From: Pseudoalteromonas rubra | GTDB taxonomy: Bacteria > Pseudomonadota > Gammaproteobacteria > Enterobacterales > Alteromonadaceae | NCBI RefSeq assembly: GCF_000238295.3 | Contig: NZ_AHCD03000035.1 | Location: forward strand, 434,001-498,000 | Length of the DNA: 64,000 nucleotides | Reading direction: 5' to 3' | In this document: one piece after another, positions 28,739 to 37,116 of the stretch | How positions within the stretch are numbered: the stretch's first letter is position 1 | How the letters are laid out: the number at the start of each line of letters is the position of its first letter | The notes under the pieces: model-generated | Seen by the model: the letters and a program-made list of their open reading frames with translations, nothing else | Database searches by the model: none | What the model was told of the DNA's origin: nothing | Made by a program: the position numbers and the translations under genes

Positions 28739-29099
28739 GTTATGCTGAAGTGGCAGCCAAAAAGGCCGACGCAGTGATCCCACCCAGGTGTAACGCGCAG
28801 TTGTGGGAGGATGGGCATGTCCGTAACAGCGCAGTCATTTTAACAAAGCATATAGGCTGCAGTGAGTGGAAAAAGTGTGTGAACTACCATCAACGTTCAC
28901 TGGCGGAAACAGCAATGTACCGATATAAACAGCTTATGGGTGACAAGCTGGTCAGTCGTGGATTCAATCAGCAGCACACTGAAGCGATGATTAAAGTGAA
29001 AGTGCTCAATAGAATGGCTGGGCTAGGTATGCCTGAATATCAGGTTAACAGCTAGAATCACAGTATTGCCTAAGCTATCTGGATTTGATCAACAAGGCC
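28739..29099 (+). pseudogene. IS903-like transposase 3' fragment (copy 2)
   Basis: Same as 25917-26277. The upstream repeat-derived leader reads MGVCFNC here instead of MGVFFNC, the one change noticed between the two units. Confidence 0.88.
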
Positions 29100-29265
29100 A
29101 TGCCACACAGTAAGAAATTGAGACAGTTTTTTCAGAAGCTGTTCATATTTAAAGCTGCCTACAGTGATATTTCGATTATTTGTTCGAAATATCACTCTCA
29201 CTCACCCAAAAAAGAGCCTAACGACTATTAAAGAAACACTCAATGTTGGGTGTCTGCTTATTTGT

Positions 29266-29862
29266 TTAGCTACGGCATTCTTTTGGCAAAAAATTCGGAA
29301 TAAATTCATTAGATACACGTAAAATCGATTGGAGTGAACAAGAATAGTTAGGTATTGTCTCTGCGAAGCTTTCGCTCGAAATATATTCTAAATGATAAGA
29401 AATCTGTAAATTAATTGTTGTGACCCAACTCGTTTTGTGTTCCTCCGGCAAATCTAGCGAAAAGATATTCTCTGATGCGTAAAGTAGCCTGGAGACAAAC
29501 CAAGTATATTGAGCCCAACATAAATCGTCTTTACCCTTGCTATCAATAACTGAGATACTATTTGCGGCTGTTTGACCTTTATCAGCTCCATTGCCTGGAC
29601 AAGCCAAACCAGACTGAGGCTCTGCAAAATAAGGGAACTCAAAGGCTAATTCTAAATATTGCCCATACATTTCTTTCGCTAATTGCGTTTGCCCCAGTTG
29701 TTGAGATGCAGTTATTTGCCGAGAAGCGACGCACACTGTAGCCACACCAACAAAAAGTATAACCACTTGAGATACCTGGGATGCTTTTAGCAAAAGTGAC
29801 TCTTTCGGCTCACAAGAGCAATTTACTTTGACACTAATTGGACGCTTAAAAAAACTAAACAC
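29266..29862 (-). CDS. Hypothetical membrane-anchored protein, 198 aa (copy 2)
   Basis: Translation identical to the gene at 26444-27040: GTG start, one TM helix, cysteine-rich C-terminal domain. Expression of both copies from their own upstream regions is likely, giving a doubled dose. Confidence 0.65.
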   Translation of the reverse strand: MFSFFKRPISVKVNCSCEPKESLLLKASQVSQVVILFVGVATVCVASRQITASQQLGQTQLAKEMYGQYLELAFEFPYFAEPQSGLACPGNGADKGQTAANSISVIDSKGKDDLCWAQYTWFVSRLLYASENIFSLDLPEEHKTSWVTTINLQISYHLEYISSESFAETIPNYSCSLQSILRVSNEFIPNFLPKECRS

Positions 29863-30103
29863 TAAACCCTCAATTTAACTTTGGTAGAGAAACATTTCAT
29901 ATAATAACAATTGAATTAGTTTCAGTCATACAACGCACTGCTAAGCTGTGCACAAAGTAATACAGAAGCCGCCGTGTGCCACCATAAATTGAAACTCGCA
30001 GACACCCACTCGAAAACTTCTAGCACATGATGAGCCAGAAAAGGAACAGATAGCAATGGATATCCGTGTTTTTTCCCTCACTGAGCGCTGGTTTTGAATG
30101 GGT

Positions 30104-30396
30104 GATGAGATGGACGCTCCTAAATCGGCGTCAATGCGCCAAACTGAGAGTGATATTTACAGTTAACAGGAGCATCCATCATGAATCAAGTTAGCACATT
30201 ATCCATTGACCTGGCTAAAAACGTTTTCCAATTACTCGCCGTGGATAAGCACGGCAAGCCCTGCTTTTCACGCCGGGTGAACCGTCAGAAGTTAAAAGAA
30301 ACCATTCAGAATATACCGCCTTGTAAAATCGTTATGGAGGCCTGTGGTTGCGCGCACTACTGGGGAAGAATGTGTATAAAAGCAAACACTAGTTGA
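30104..30396 (+). mobile_element. IS1111-type 5' fragment (copy 2)
   Basis: Same as 27282-27574, with the 71-codon transposase start at 30181-30396. Confidence 0.88.
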
Positions 30397-30695
30397 CAGA
30401 CACCCATTCCAAAGCTTGCCTGCCACTGGGTGTCTGGGTATTTTCTCAAATGTAGAACAGTTTTTGATTGGGTGTCCGTTGTAGTGCTACTAGACAAAAG
30501 TGCAAAATAAAAAAGACAAAACCCAGATACCAACACGACTCCCGCTCCATTTGGCAGAACTTTTGTTACCAACAAGGTTAGAGGTGTGACGGCCCCGACA
30601 TAACAGACAATTAAATATATCGCCCTGCTCCTCACTACCGATAAAACTACCCTGAAGATACACATAGCAGCTATCGTGATAAGAAGTGTGATCAT
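30357..30695 (-). pseudogene. 3'-altered small membrane protein gene (copy 2)
   Basis: Identical translation to 27535-27873, again with its C-terminal third made of repeat sequence. Confidence 0.6.
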
Positions 30696-30916
30696 GCTGA
30701 GTGCTCCTTTGTCTTGATTTAATTTTGCAGTATCAATCTACGATAGTTGCTATCCGAATCTCTATTTTCAGCACTGTATTTGCCACTTGTCTAATCACAG
30801 GCAGAAAGGCACAGAAACACAGAAAAGAAAGGCTGACACCCATTCCTACACTGAATAAAATCGCTCACTGAGCACACGTTTTGAATGAGTGCCCCCTTTA
30901 ATTTATTCTTTAATAA

Positions 30917-31240
30917 TCATCTCTTTAGATATATGTACCTTAAAACTTCATTTGTACCGCTGCATTCATTCTTGCCACCAACATTTACTTCCATATCAGA
31001 CATATATGCAGCTAATGCCATAGAATAGACTTCCGCCATATTCTTTCTATCTAAATGAATTATAAAGTACTTAGAACCATTGCTATTGCAGACAGATTGA
31101 AATGGGGTTTCCGGTTCGAGGTAAACGACATCTGCTCCAAGGTCATTTACCCACAAACTCTTTATTTTAGTTTTAACTGTGCCTGATGCATCAGCATTAA
31201 AGCATAAAAATAAAACAAATATAAAACTCAACACTTTCAT
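30917..31240 (-). CDS. Small secreted protein, 107 aa (copy 2)
   Basis: Identical translation to 28095-28418, with the same signal peptide and ribosome site. Confidence 0.75.
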   Translation of the reverse strand: MKVLSFIFVLFLCFNADASGTVKTKIKSLWVNDLGADVVYLEPETPFQSVCNSNGSKYFIIHLDRKNMAEVYSMALAAYMSDMEVNVGGKNECSGTNEVLRYIYLKR

Positions 31241-31284
31241 TTTATTACTCCTATTTTTACAACGCCTAATTCTTAAGAATCCAG

Positions 31285-31539
31285 AGACACCCATATTTAA
31301 AATCAATAAAAAAGGGCATGTGCGGCTTTGTTTTATCTAATTTATTTCATAAAAACCAACCAGATAGCAAAACCATGCGTGGTACATCCTACACGATATA
31401 GAACGTTTATGAGACACCAATTACAAAACTTGTTTGTCATACCTTGGCAGATTTAACTTTGGAATGCCCCATATTGTGGGGATGTTACCCAAAATACTAG
31501 AAAAATCGCTCACTGAGCGCTGGTTTTGAATGGGTGTCT
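31285..31539. repeat. Long inverted-repeat element, 255 bp (copy 3)
   Basis: Third copy of the element at 25641-25895, with ends AGACACCCAT / ATGGGTGTCT intact. Confidence 0.8.
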
Positions 31540-31634
31540 GTTTTATTCATCTAGCACATGATGAGCCAGAAAAGGAACAGATAGCAATGGATATCCGTGT
31601 TTTTTCCCTCACTGAGCGCTGGTTTTGAATGGGT

Positions 31635-31927
31635 GATGAGATGGACGCTCCTAAATCGGCGTCAATGCGCCAAACTGAGAGTGATATTTACAGTTAACAG
31701 GAGCATCCATCATGAATCAAGTTAGCACATTATCCATTGACCTGGCTAAAAACGTTTTCCAATTACTCGCCGTGGATAAGCACGGCAAGCCCTGCTTTTC
31801 ACGCCGGGTGAACCGTCAGAAGTTAAAAGAAACCATTCAGAATATACCGCCTTGTAAAATCGTTATGGAGGCCTGTGGTTGCGCGCACTACTGGGGAAGA
31901 ATGTGTATAAAAGCAAACACTAGTTGA
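31635..31927 (+). mobile_element. IS1111-type 5' fragment (copy 3)
   Basis: Left end GATGAGATGGACGCTCC after the repeat fragment ...GAATGGGT, and a 71-codon transposase start at 31712-31927, same as the two other copies. Confidence 0.88.
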
Positions 31928-31976
31928 CAGACACCCATTCCAAAGCTTGCCTGCCACTGGGTGTCTGGGTATTTTC

Positions 31977-33011
31977 GGCGTTGTTTCCTAAATCATTGAA
32001 CTAATCTAACCTTGTGTGATCAGATCTCAAAAGCAAACACCGAGACTGAACTTTGAAAGAAAAGCGTATCACCAGCTGGCGCGATTATAACAAAGCCCTT
32101 ATCGCCAGAGGCAACATCCAACTTTGGTTTTCCCAGGATGCAATTGCGCAGTGGACCAACACACAACATCACGGCGGTAAAGGGCGAGCCAATCATTTCT
32201 CTGAGCTGGCGATTGAGACCTGCCTGACTTTGCGGGCTGTATTTTGCTTGTCTCTTCGAGCTGCGCAGGGTTTTGTTTCTTCTCTGATATCAATGATGAA
32301 ACTTGATTTGGAAACGCCAACTTATAGTTGTTTGTGCAAGCGAAGTGCAGAGCTGGCAGTTCGTTACAGACCAAGCTCCAGTGCATCCGCGGGCATTGAT
32401 ATCGTGGTTGATAGCACTGGCCTGAAGGTGTACGGAAATGGTGAGTGGCATGCAAGAAAACATGGTGAGAATAAACGCCGAACCTGGCGAAAGTTACATC
32501 TAGCCATTGATGCAAATACGCACCAAATCGTGGGTGCTGAGTTGTCTACAATCTCCGTAAGCGATCCAGAGGTTCTGGGCGACTTGCTCAGACCATTGCG
32601 CAGGAAAATCAGTTCGGTAAAAGCGGATGGTGCTTATGATACTAGAGGCTGTTATGCCGAAGTCGCAGCCAAAAAGGCCGATGCAGTGATCCCACCAAGG
32701 TGCAACGCGCAGTTGTGGGAGGATGGACATGCTCGAAACAGCGCGGTCATTTTAACAAAGCATATAGGTAGCAGTGAGTGGAAAAAGTGTGTGAACTACC
32801 ATCAACGCTCACTGGCGGAAACAGCAATGTACCGTTATAAACAGCTAATGGGTGACAAGCTGGTTAGTCGTGGATTCAATCAGCAGCACACTGAAGCGAT
32901 GATCAAAGTGAAAGTGCTCAATAAAATGACTGGGCTAGGTATGCCTGAATATCAGGGAAACAGCTGAAATCAAAGTGTTGTCTAAGTTACCTGGATTTGA
33001 TCAACAAGGCC
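31977..33011 (+). mobile_element. Complete IS903-like insertion sequence (IS5 family), 1,035 bp
   Basis: Left end GGCGTTGTTTCCTAAATC and right end GATTTGATCAACAAGGCC are imperfect inverted repeats of the IS903 type. The element is flanked by a 9-bp direct repeat GGTATTTTC (31968-31976 and 33012-33020), the target duplication length usual for that group. Removing the element and one duplicate restores the composite repeat seen intact at 27575-27655. It therefore inserted after that repeat and after the unit had formed. Confidence 0.93.
32053..32967 (+). CDS. IS5 family (IS903 group) transposase
   Basis: A 304-aa DDE transposase filling the element. The triad is D120 (VDSTGLKVYG), D192 (KADGAYDTRG) and E256 (SLAETAMYRYKQLMG), the last in the YREK-like motif of IS5/IS4 relatives. 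The N-terminal part (SWRDYNKALIARGNIQLWF) matches the usual IS903 start. The start is TTG at 32053; no ATG fits better. The protein is full length, so the element is probably active, and it could act in trans on the two 3' fragments that keep a right end. Confidence 0.93.
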   Translation: MKEKRITSWRDYNKALIARGNIQLWFSQDAIAQWTNTQHHGGKGRANHFSELAIETCLTLRAVFCLSLRAAQGFVSSLISMMKLDLETPTYSCLCKRSAELAVRYRPSSSASAGIDIVVDSTGLKVYGNGEWHARKHGENKRRTWRKLHLAIDANTHQIVGAELSTISVSDPEVLGDLLRPLRRKISSVKADGAYDTRGCYAEVAAKKADAVIPPRCNAQLWEDGHARNSAVILTKHIGSSEWKKCVNYHQRSLAETAMYRYKQLMGDKLVSRGFNQQHTEAMIKVKVLNKMTGLGMPEYQGNS

Positions 33012-33052
33012 GGTATTTTCTCAAATGTAGAACAGTTTTTGATTGGGTGTCC
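33012..33052. repeat. Right part of the composite repeat beyond the IS, B-type end
   Basis: GGTATTTTCTCAAATGTAG then AACAGTTTTTGATTGGGTG with TCC, followed directly by GTGTTATTCC, which occurs twice in tandem. The GTTATTCC looks like an integron core site end. Confidence 0.75.
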
Positions 33053-33094
33053 GTGTTATTCCTTTTTTCCGTGTTATTCCTTTTAATTCTATTT

Positions 33095-33427
33095 TTAGTC
33101 TAGGCAGCTGCCATCTTTAAAATTATATGTTATTAACTTGTTCGCTTTAGTTACTGCTACAACTTGTTTCTCTTTAACTGATTGAATGGTCATCCCTTTT
33201 CTTTTTAATTGTTGAAGAAGTTCTTGGCAATTTTCAAAATCCCCTGGTCTAGGTAAACCTGCAAGGTGAGAATTAATTAGATCTTGGATTGTTCCTACAG
33301 GCTTAAGGTTGAGTTTTTTTGCTTCTTCTTTGCTAATCCGCTGCCCTGTAACTTCAACTTTTTCATTTTTATTGGTTGCACAAGCGGTAAGTAAAAAACA
33401 CAAAGACAATAAATAGATTTTCATCAT
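33095..33427 (-). CDS. Small lipoprotein, 110 aa
   Basis: Lipobox signal MMKIYLLSLCFLLTACATN. The start was chosen because GAGGAAGTCAGA precedes ATG-ATG. The mature part has KEEAKKLNLKPVGTIQDLI and a disulfide-capable pair (ENCQELL, GSCLD at the C-terminus). The family is not recognised. Minus-strand AATAACACGG follows the stop and an attC-like sequence precedes the start, so it sits as a cassette gene. Confidence 0.72.
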   Translation of the reverse strand: MMKIYLLSLCFLLTACATNKNEKVEVTGQRISKEEAKKLNLKPVGTIQDLINSHLAGLPRPGDFENCQELLQQLKRKGMTIQSVKEKQVVAVTKANKLITYNFKDGSCLD

Positions 33428-33445
33428 TCTGACTTCCTCGAGAAA

Positions 33446-33496
33446 CACATAGCGCTTGCTTGCTGTTTGGCACCCTTTGGTTTAGGCACTTGTTAC
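33446..33496 (-). repeat. Short attC-like site before the lipoprotein gene
   Basis: On the minus strand: TAACAAGTGCC, then a hairpin-forming centre, ending AGCGCTATGTG about 19 bases before the start codon. The TAACAAG...TATGTG ends match the full site at 25495-25597, but the arms are short. Confidence 0.4.
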
Positions 33497-33683
33497 AAGA
33501 GCCTTACTTGATTACCAAAGCTTGACCCTTCATTTGGTGCAAAAGTTTGGACATAATTTATTGAACTAAATTTACTTTTAGCACTATTTAGTCGTTTTGA
33601 AGGGTTAAAGGCTTTGAATTTTCCTATAACCCTAACCAACTTCCCCTCATATGCACCAGCTAACTTCTGAATATGAGCCTTTT

Positions 33684-33914
33684 AATTATCGCCGTTGTTG
33701 GCAACTTACTCAACTTCAAACGGTTGAGAAATACCATTTTCGTAAGCTCTTGCTATGCAGCTAGCTTGATCAACAAATGCTTACAAGACACACAATACAA
33801 AAATTGTCTGTCATACCTTTGCAGGTTTAACTTGGGAGTGCACCAGATTGTGGGGATGCCACTAAAAATACTAGGAAAAATCGCTCACTGAGCGCTGGTT
33901 TTGAATGGGTGTCT
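33684..33914. repeat. 231-bp repeat ending in an A-type module (copy 1)
   Basis: Begins AATTATCGCCGTTGTTGGCA, holds a CTTCAAACGG/TTGAGAAATACC segment, and ends in CGCTCACTGAGCGCTGG and TTTTGAATGGGTGTCT. About 90% identical to 36651-36881. The middle overlaps in sequence with the 255-bp form at 25641. No coding capacity. Confidence 0.85.
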
Positions 33915-34039
33915 CTTTTAATTTCAAGCCATTGTGGCCACTGCCCACCGGCTGGCCAGGTTGATGTGGATATTACTACAGAAAAATGAGCCTTATCAGC
34001 CTCAATATACACAATCGGGGGCGACACAATGCATCTAGG

Positions 34040-34409
34040 GTTAGGTTGTCAGGTGAGCTCGGCATAGACAAGGGTCATTGAACCCGTGTGGGTGTAGCGA
34101 GCCACTGACAACCGCTTATCTGTTTGCGAAAGTACGATGAAAAAAGGTCCAACCCTGCCTGCGCAAAACCCGACAAAGGCACGGTCGTTACAGACCGAGT
34201 GGGTGTATTAATTTTAGGGTGTGCAGGCTCGGAACTCATTAGGGGCGCTGGACAACCAGTCAAGCCCGGATATATGTCAGAGCAACACATTTATAGCGGA
34301 CTGGACCAAGCATCAGGCGTGGCAACACGGGTAACATAACGAACGGGATAACGAAAACTCGCTACCCCGCAGGCCTACTCGGCTTGACATAGCTGGAGCG
34401 TCCATACAT
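34040..34409 (+). mobile_element. Right-end region of an IS1111-type element, with possible guide-RNA segment
   Basis: A GC-richer, non-coding stretch that ends GGAGCGTCCATACAT, the complement of the GGACGCTCC left end. Beyond it the sequence resumes GTCTTTTTTAAT, the tail of an A-type repeat. From 34189 on it matches 36896-37116. In IS1111-group elements the long non-coding right region encodes the guide (seekRNA-type) RNA that selects the target. The transposase is absent here. The left boundary is approximate. Confidence 0.6.
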
Positions 34410-34428
34410 GTCTTTTTTAATACGTTCC

Positions 34429-34462
34429 CCCTCACAGTGCGCTGGTTTTGAATGGGTGTCTC
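34429..34462. repeat. A-type right module
   Basis: CTCACAGTGCGCTGGTTTTG then AATGGGTGTCTC. Thirty bases on there is TTTGGACGCTCCATTAATGT, another IS1111-like end fused to GTCTCTTTTAAT. Confidence 0.75.
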
Positions 34463-34530
34463 TTTAAAATTCTCTCTTTTTGGACGCTCCATTAATGTCT
34501 CTTTTAATTCCCACATCAGAACCCTAATCC

Positions 34531-34554
34531 AGGACAGTTTTTGATTGGATGTCT
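34531..34554. repeat. B-type repeat next to GTGTTATTCC
   Basis: AGGACAGTTTTTGATTGGAT with GTCT, then GTGTTATTCC and a second GTGTTATTC. Same arrangement as at 33052. Confidence 0.75.
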
Positions 34555-34667
34555 GTGTTATTCCTGTGTTATTCAACCCCCAGTTAGGGGGATGGAAAGA
34601 TGAAATCCACATGATAATTTTTAGACTGGCTTTAACCAATAACGCATATAAAAAAGAGATTTCGAAA

Positions 34668-35384
34668 ATGAAAAAATCAGTCTTAGTAATGGCAATTGCA
34701 TCAACTATATTAATGGTCTCAACTGCGAACGCTAAAGTAGGCATTGGTGGAGGTGGCTTGACTGGCCCTAAACCTAGTATTAATTCATTTAATGTTTCTA
34801 TGAATCAGCGAAGCCATCCAGTTTATGCCTTTACTACTACACCACCCAGAACACCTGGTAATTCGATTAGTGCCAGCTGGAGTGTTAGTGGAACAAATAG
34901 CTGCAACTTCGAGTATCCAAATTCGTCCATGTCAGTTTCTACAAATTCGTTTGCGGTATTTTCTCTGGCAAATGAGTACGATCTGGTAAAATTAAAGTGT
35001 GCCAATAATAATGGCACAGTGTCTCGTTCAATTTCACTTGGAACCGTTCCCGGCTTGCCTGAACTAAAGGTTGAAGAAGTCAGTAGCATGTCGAAAAAAG
35101 TTGTGCCAATTAGTGGAAACCACTATGGTCCATATCATGCTCATGAATATACTATTATTTTTAAATCCAGAAATGCCATTTCATGTGATTACAAACCTAT
35201 TGGTAGCGGGAAGTTTATAACCGAAAATCCGCGAGTTATTTCAACTGATGATACAACTCGTACCTGGTCTTTGAAGTTTAGGTATGGGCTAAATGAAAGT
35301 CCCACATTTGATATTGTTTGCGATGGATACCATCCCGTTTATGGCAACATTGTTAGTAGTAATGCGCTAAGATATTCAGAATAA
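34668..35384 (+). CDS. Secreted protein with Ig-like repeats, 238 aa (copy 1)
   Basis: Signal peptide MKKSVLVMAIASTILMVSTANA, glycine-rich linker (KVGIGGGGLTGPKP), then two beta-rich stretches (SISASWSVSGTNSCNFEYPN to YDLVKLKCANNNGTVSR; YTIIFKSRNAISCDYKPIG to SPTFDIVCDGYHP). Each contains a cysteine pair spaced as in an Ig-fold disulfide. An in-frame start 41 codons upstream lies in repeat sequence; ATG 34668 is preferred because of AAAGAGAT and the signal peptide. The function is unknown; exported surface or predator/phage interaction is conceivable. It is one of few plus-strand genes in this region. Confidence 0.78.
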   Translation: MKKSVLVMAIASTILMVSTANAKVGIGGGGLTGPKPSINSFNVSMNQRSHPVYAFTTTPPRTPGNSISASWSVSGTNSCNFEYPNSSMSVSTNSFAVFSLANEYDLVKLKCANNNGTVSRSISLGTVPGLPELKVEEVSSMSKKVVPISGNHYGPYHAHEYTIIFKSRNAISCDYKPIGSGKFITENPRVISTDDTTRTWSLKFRYGLNESPTFDIVCDGYHPVYGNIVSSNALRYSE

Positions 35385-35465
35385 GTATGCTTGAACCGAT
35401 TAACTCTGTTATTCATCGGTTCTATCTGCCCAATATTTTATAAAGTTAGACAGAATTGATACTCG

Positions 35466-35576
35466 CAGACACCCATTCAAAAACTTCTAACACATGACAA
35501 GCCAGAAAAGGAACAGATAACAATGGATATCCATGTTTTTTCCCCCTCACTGAGCGCTGGTTTTGAATGGGTGTCT
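35466..35576. repeat. Long A-type inverted-repeat element, 111 bp (copy 1)
   Basis: CAGACACCCATTCAAAAAC at the left and TGGTTTTGAATGGGTGTCT at the right: 13-bp perfect terminal inverted repeats. The centre has AACACATGACAAGCC and CAATGGATATCCATG, the last being palindromic. Confidence 0.9.
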
Positions 35577-35717
35577 CTTTTAATTAGGCATTGATTGGAT
35601 GTCTGTGTTATTCCTGTGTTATTCAACCCCCAGTTAGGGGGATGGAAAGATGAAATCCACATGATAATTTTTAGACTGGCTTTAACCAATAACGCATATA
35701 AAAAAGAGATTTCGAAA

Positions 35718-36434
35718 ATGAAAAAATCAGTCTTAGTAATGGCAATTGCATCAACTATATTAATGGTCTCAACTGCGAACGCTAAAGTAGGCATTGGTGG
35801 AGGTGGCTTGACTGGCCCTAAACCTAGTATTAATTCATTTAATGTTTCTATGAATCAGCGAAGCCATCCAGTTTATGCCTTTACTACTACACCACCCAGA
35901 ACACCTGGTAATTCGATTAGTGCCAGCTGGAGTGTTAGTGGAACAAATAGCTGCAACTTCGAGTATCCAAATTCGTCCATGTCAGTTTCTACAAATTCGT
36001 TTGCGGTATTTTCTCTGGCAAATGAGTACGATCTGGTAAAATTAAAGTGTGCCAATAATAATGGCACAGTGTCTCGTTCAATTTCACTTGGAACCGTTCC
36101 CGGCTTGCCTGAACTAAAGGTTGAAGAAGTCAGTAGCATGTCGAAAAAAGTTGTGCCAATTAGTGGAAACCACTATGGTCCATATCATGCTCATGAATAT
36201 ACTATTATTTTTAAATCCAGAAATGCCATTTCATGTGATTACAAACCTATTGGTAGCGGGAAGTTTATAACCGAAAATCCGCGAGTTATTTCAACTGATG
36301 ATACAACTCGTACCTGGTCTTTGAAGTTTAGGTATGGGCTAAATGAAAGTCCCACATTTGATATTGTTTGCGATGGATACCATCCCGTTTATGGCAACAT
36401 TGTTAGTAGTAATGCGCTAAGATATTCAGAATAA
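35718..36434 (+). CDS. Secreted protein with Ig-like repeats, 238 aa (copy 2)
   Basis: Translation identical to 34668-35384, with the same signal peptide and upstream 120 bases, so both copies should be expressed alike. Confidence 0.78.
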   Translation: MKKSVLVMAIASTILMVSTANAKVGIGGGGLTGPKPSINSFNVSMNQRSHPVYAFTTTPPRTPGNSISASWSVSGTNSCNFEYPNSSMSVSTNSFAVFSLANEYDLVKLKCANNNGTVSRSISLGTVPGLPELKVEEVSSMSKKVVPISGNHYGPYHAHEYTIIFKSRNAISCDYKPIGSGKFITENPRVISTDDTTRTWSLKFRYGLNESPTFDIVCDGYHPVYGNIVSSNALRYSE

Positions 36435-36515
36435 GTATGCTTGAACCGATTAACTCTGTTATTCATCGGTTCTATCTGCCCAATATTTTATAAAGTTAGA
36501 CAGAATTGATACTCG

Positions 36516-36626
36516 CAGACACCCATTCAAAAACTTCTAACACATGACAAGCCAGAAAAGGAACAGATAACAATGGATATCCATGTTTTTTCCCCCTCAC
36601 TGAGCGCTGGTTTTGAATGGGTGTCT
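36516..36626. repeat. Long A-type inverted-repeat element, 111 bp (copy 2)
   Basis: Second copy of 35466-35576. Confidence 0.9.
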
Positions 36627-36650
36627 CTTTTAATTAGGCATGAGTCTTTG

Positions 36651-36881
36651 AATTATTGCCGTTGTAGGCAACTTTCTCAACTTCAAACGGTTGAGAAATA
36701 CCATTTTCGTAAGCTCTTGCTATGCAGCTAGCTTGATCAATAAATGCTTACAAGACACACAATACAAGACTTGTCTGTCATACCTTTGCTGGTTTAACTC
36801 AGGAGTGCTCCAGATTGTGGGGATGTCACTAAAAATACTAGGAAAAGTCGCTCACTGAGCGCTGGTTTTGAATGGGTGTCT
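36651..36881. repeat. 231-bp repeat ending in an A-type module (copy 2)
   Basis: About 90% identical to 33684-33914 and likewise followed by IS1111 right-end sequence a few bases on. Confidence 0.85.
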
Positions 36882-36895
36882 CTTTTAATTCTTTT

Positions 36896-37116
36896 TACAG
36901 ACCGAGTGGGTGTATTAATTTTAGGGTGCGCAGGCTCGGAACTCATTAGGGGCGCTGGATAACCAGTCAAGCCCGGATATATGTCAGAGCAACACATTTA
37001 TAGCGGACTGGACCAAGCATCAGGCGTGGCAACACGGGTAACATAACGAACGGGATAACGAAAACTCGCTACCCCGCAGGCCCACTCTGCTTGACATCAA
37101 TGGAGCGTCCATATAT
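36896..37116 (+). mobile_element. IS1111-type right-end region (second copy, truncated)
   Basis: Matches 34189-34409 and ends GGAGCGTCCATATAT, then GTCTTCTTTAG, the tail of an A-type repeat. The left part is lost at the adjacent repeat. Confidence 0.6.

Larger units (their letters stand above)
28452..31273. repeat. Tandem unit 2 of 2,822 bp
   Basis: Second copy, joined head to tail to unit 1 at TAAGAATCC. Repeat elements inside it are at about 28463-28717, 29999-30103, 30397-30477 and 30834-30894. Confidence 0.95.
31274..31976. repeat. Tandem unit 3, internally deleted
   Basis: It follows unit 2 in phase up to the end of the long repeat (31539). GTTTTATTCAT then joins to CTAGCACATGATGAGCC, corresponding to 27203 of unit 1, so about 1.3 kb (IS903 fragment and 198-aa gene) is missing. 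Both break points lie in repeat elements. It continues through the IS1111 fragment until the IS903-like insertion. Confidence 0.9.
34541..35590. repeat. Tandem unit of 1,050 bp, copy 1
   Basis: Starts inside the B-type repeat (TTGATTGGATGTC) and ends TCTTTTAATTAGGCA. It contains the secreted-protein gene and one long A-type element. The second copy (35591-36640) follows head to tail and appears identical. Confidence 0.95.
35591..36640. repeat. Tandem unit of 1,050 bp, copy 2
   Basis: Exact continuation of copy 1; ends in the same TTTTAATTAGGCA before a different sequence (TGAGTCTTTG) takes over. Confidence 0.95.

Noticed and set aside
27359..31927. Three 71-codon ORFs as small functional genes
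   Set aside because: They are the first part of an IS110-family transposase cut off after HYWGR by repeat sequence, identical in each tandem unit.
34124..34339. Coding ORFs in both strands of 34.1-34.3 kb
   Set aside because: They lie in the non-coding right end of an IS1111-type element, which recurs at 36.9 kb, and lack ribosome sites.
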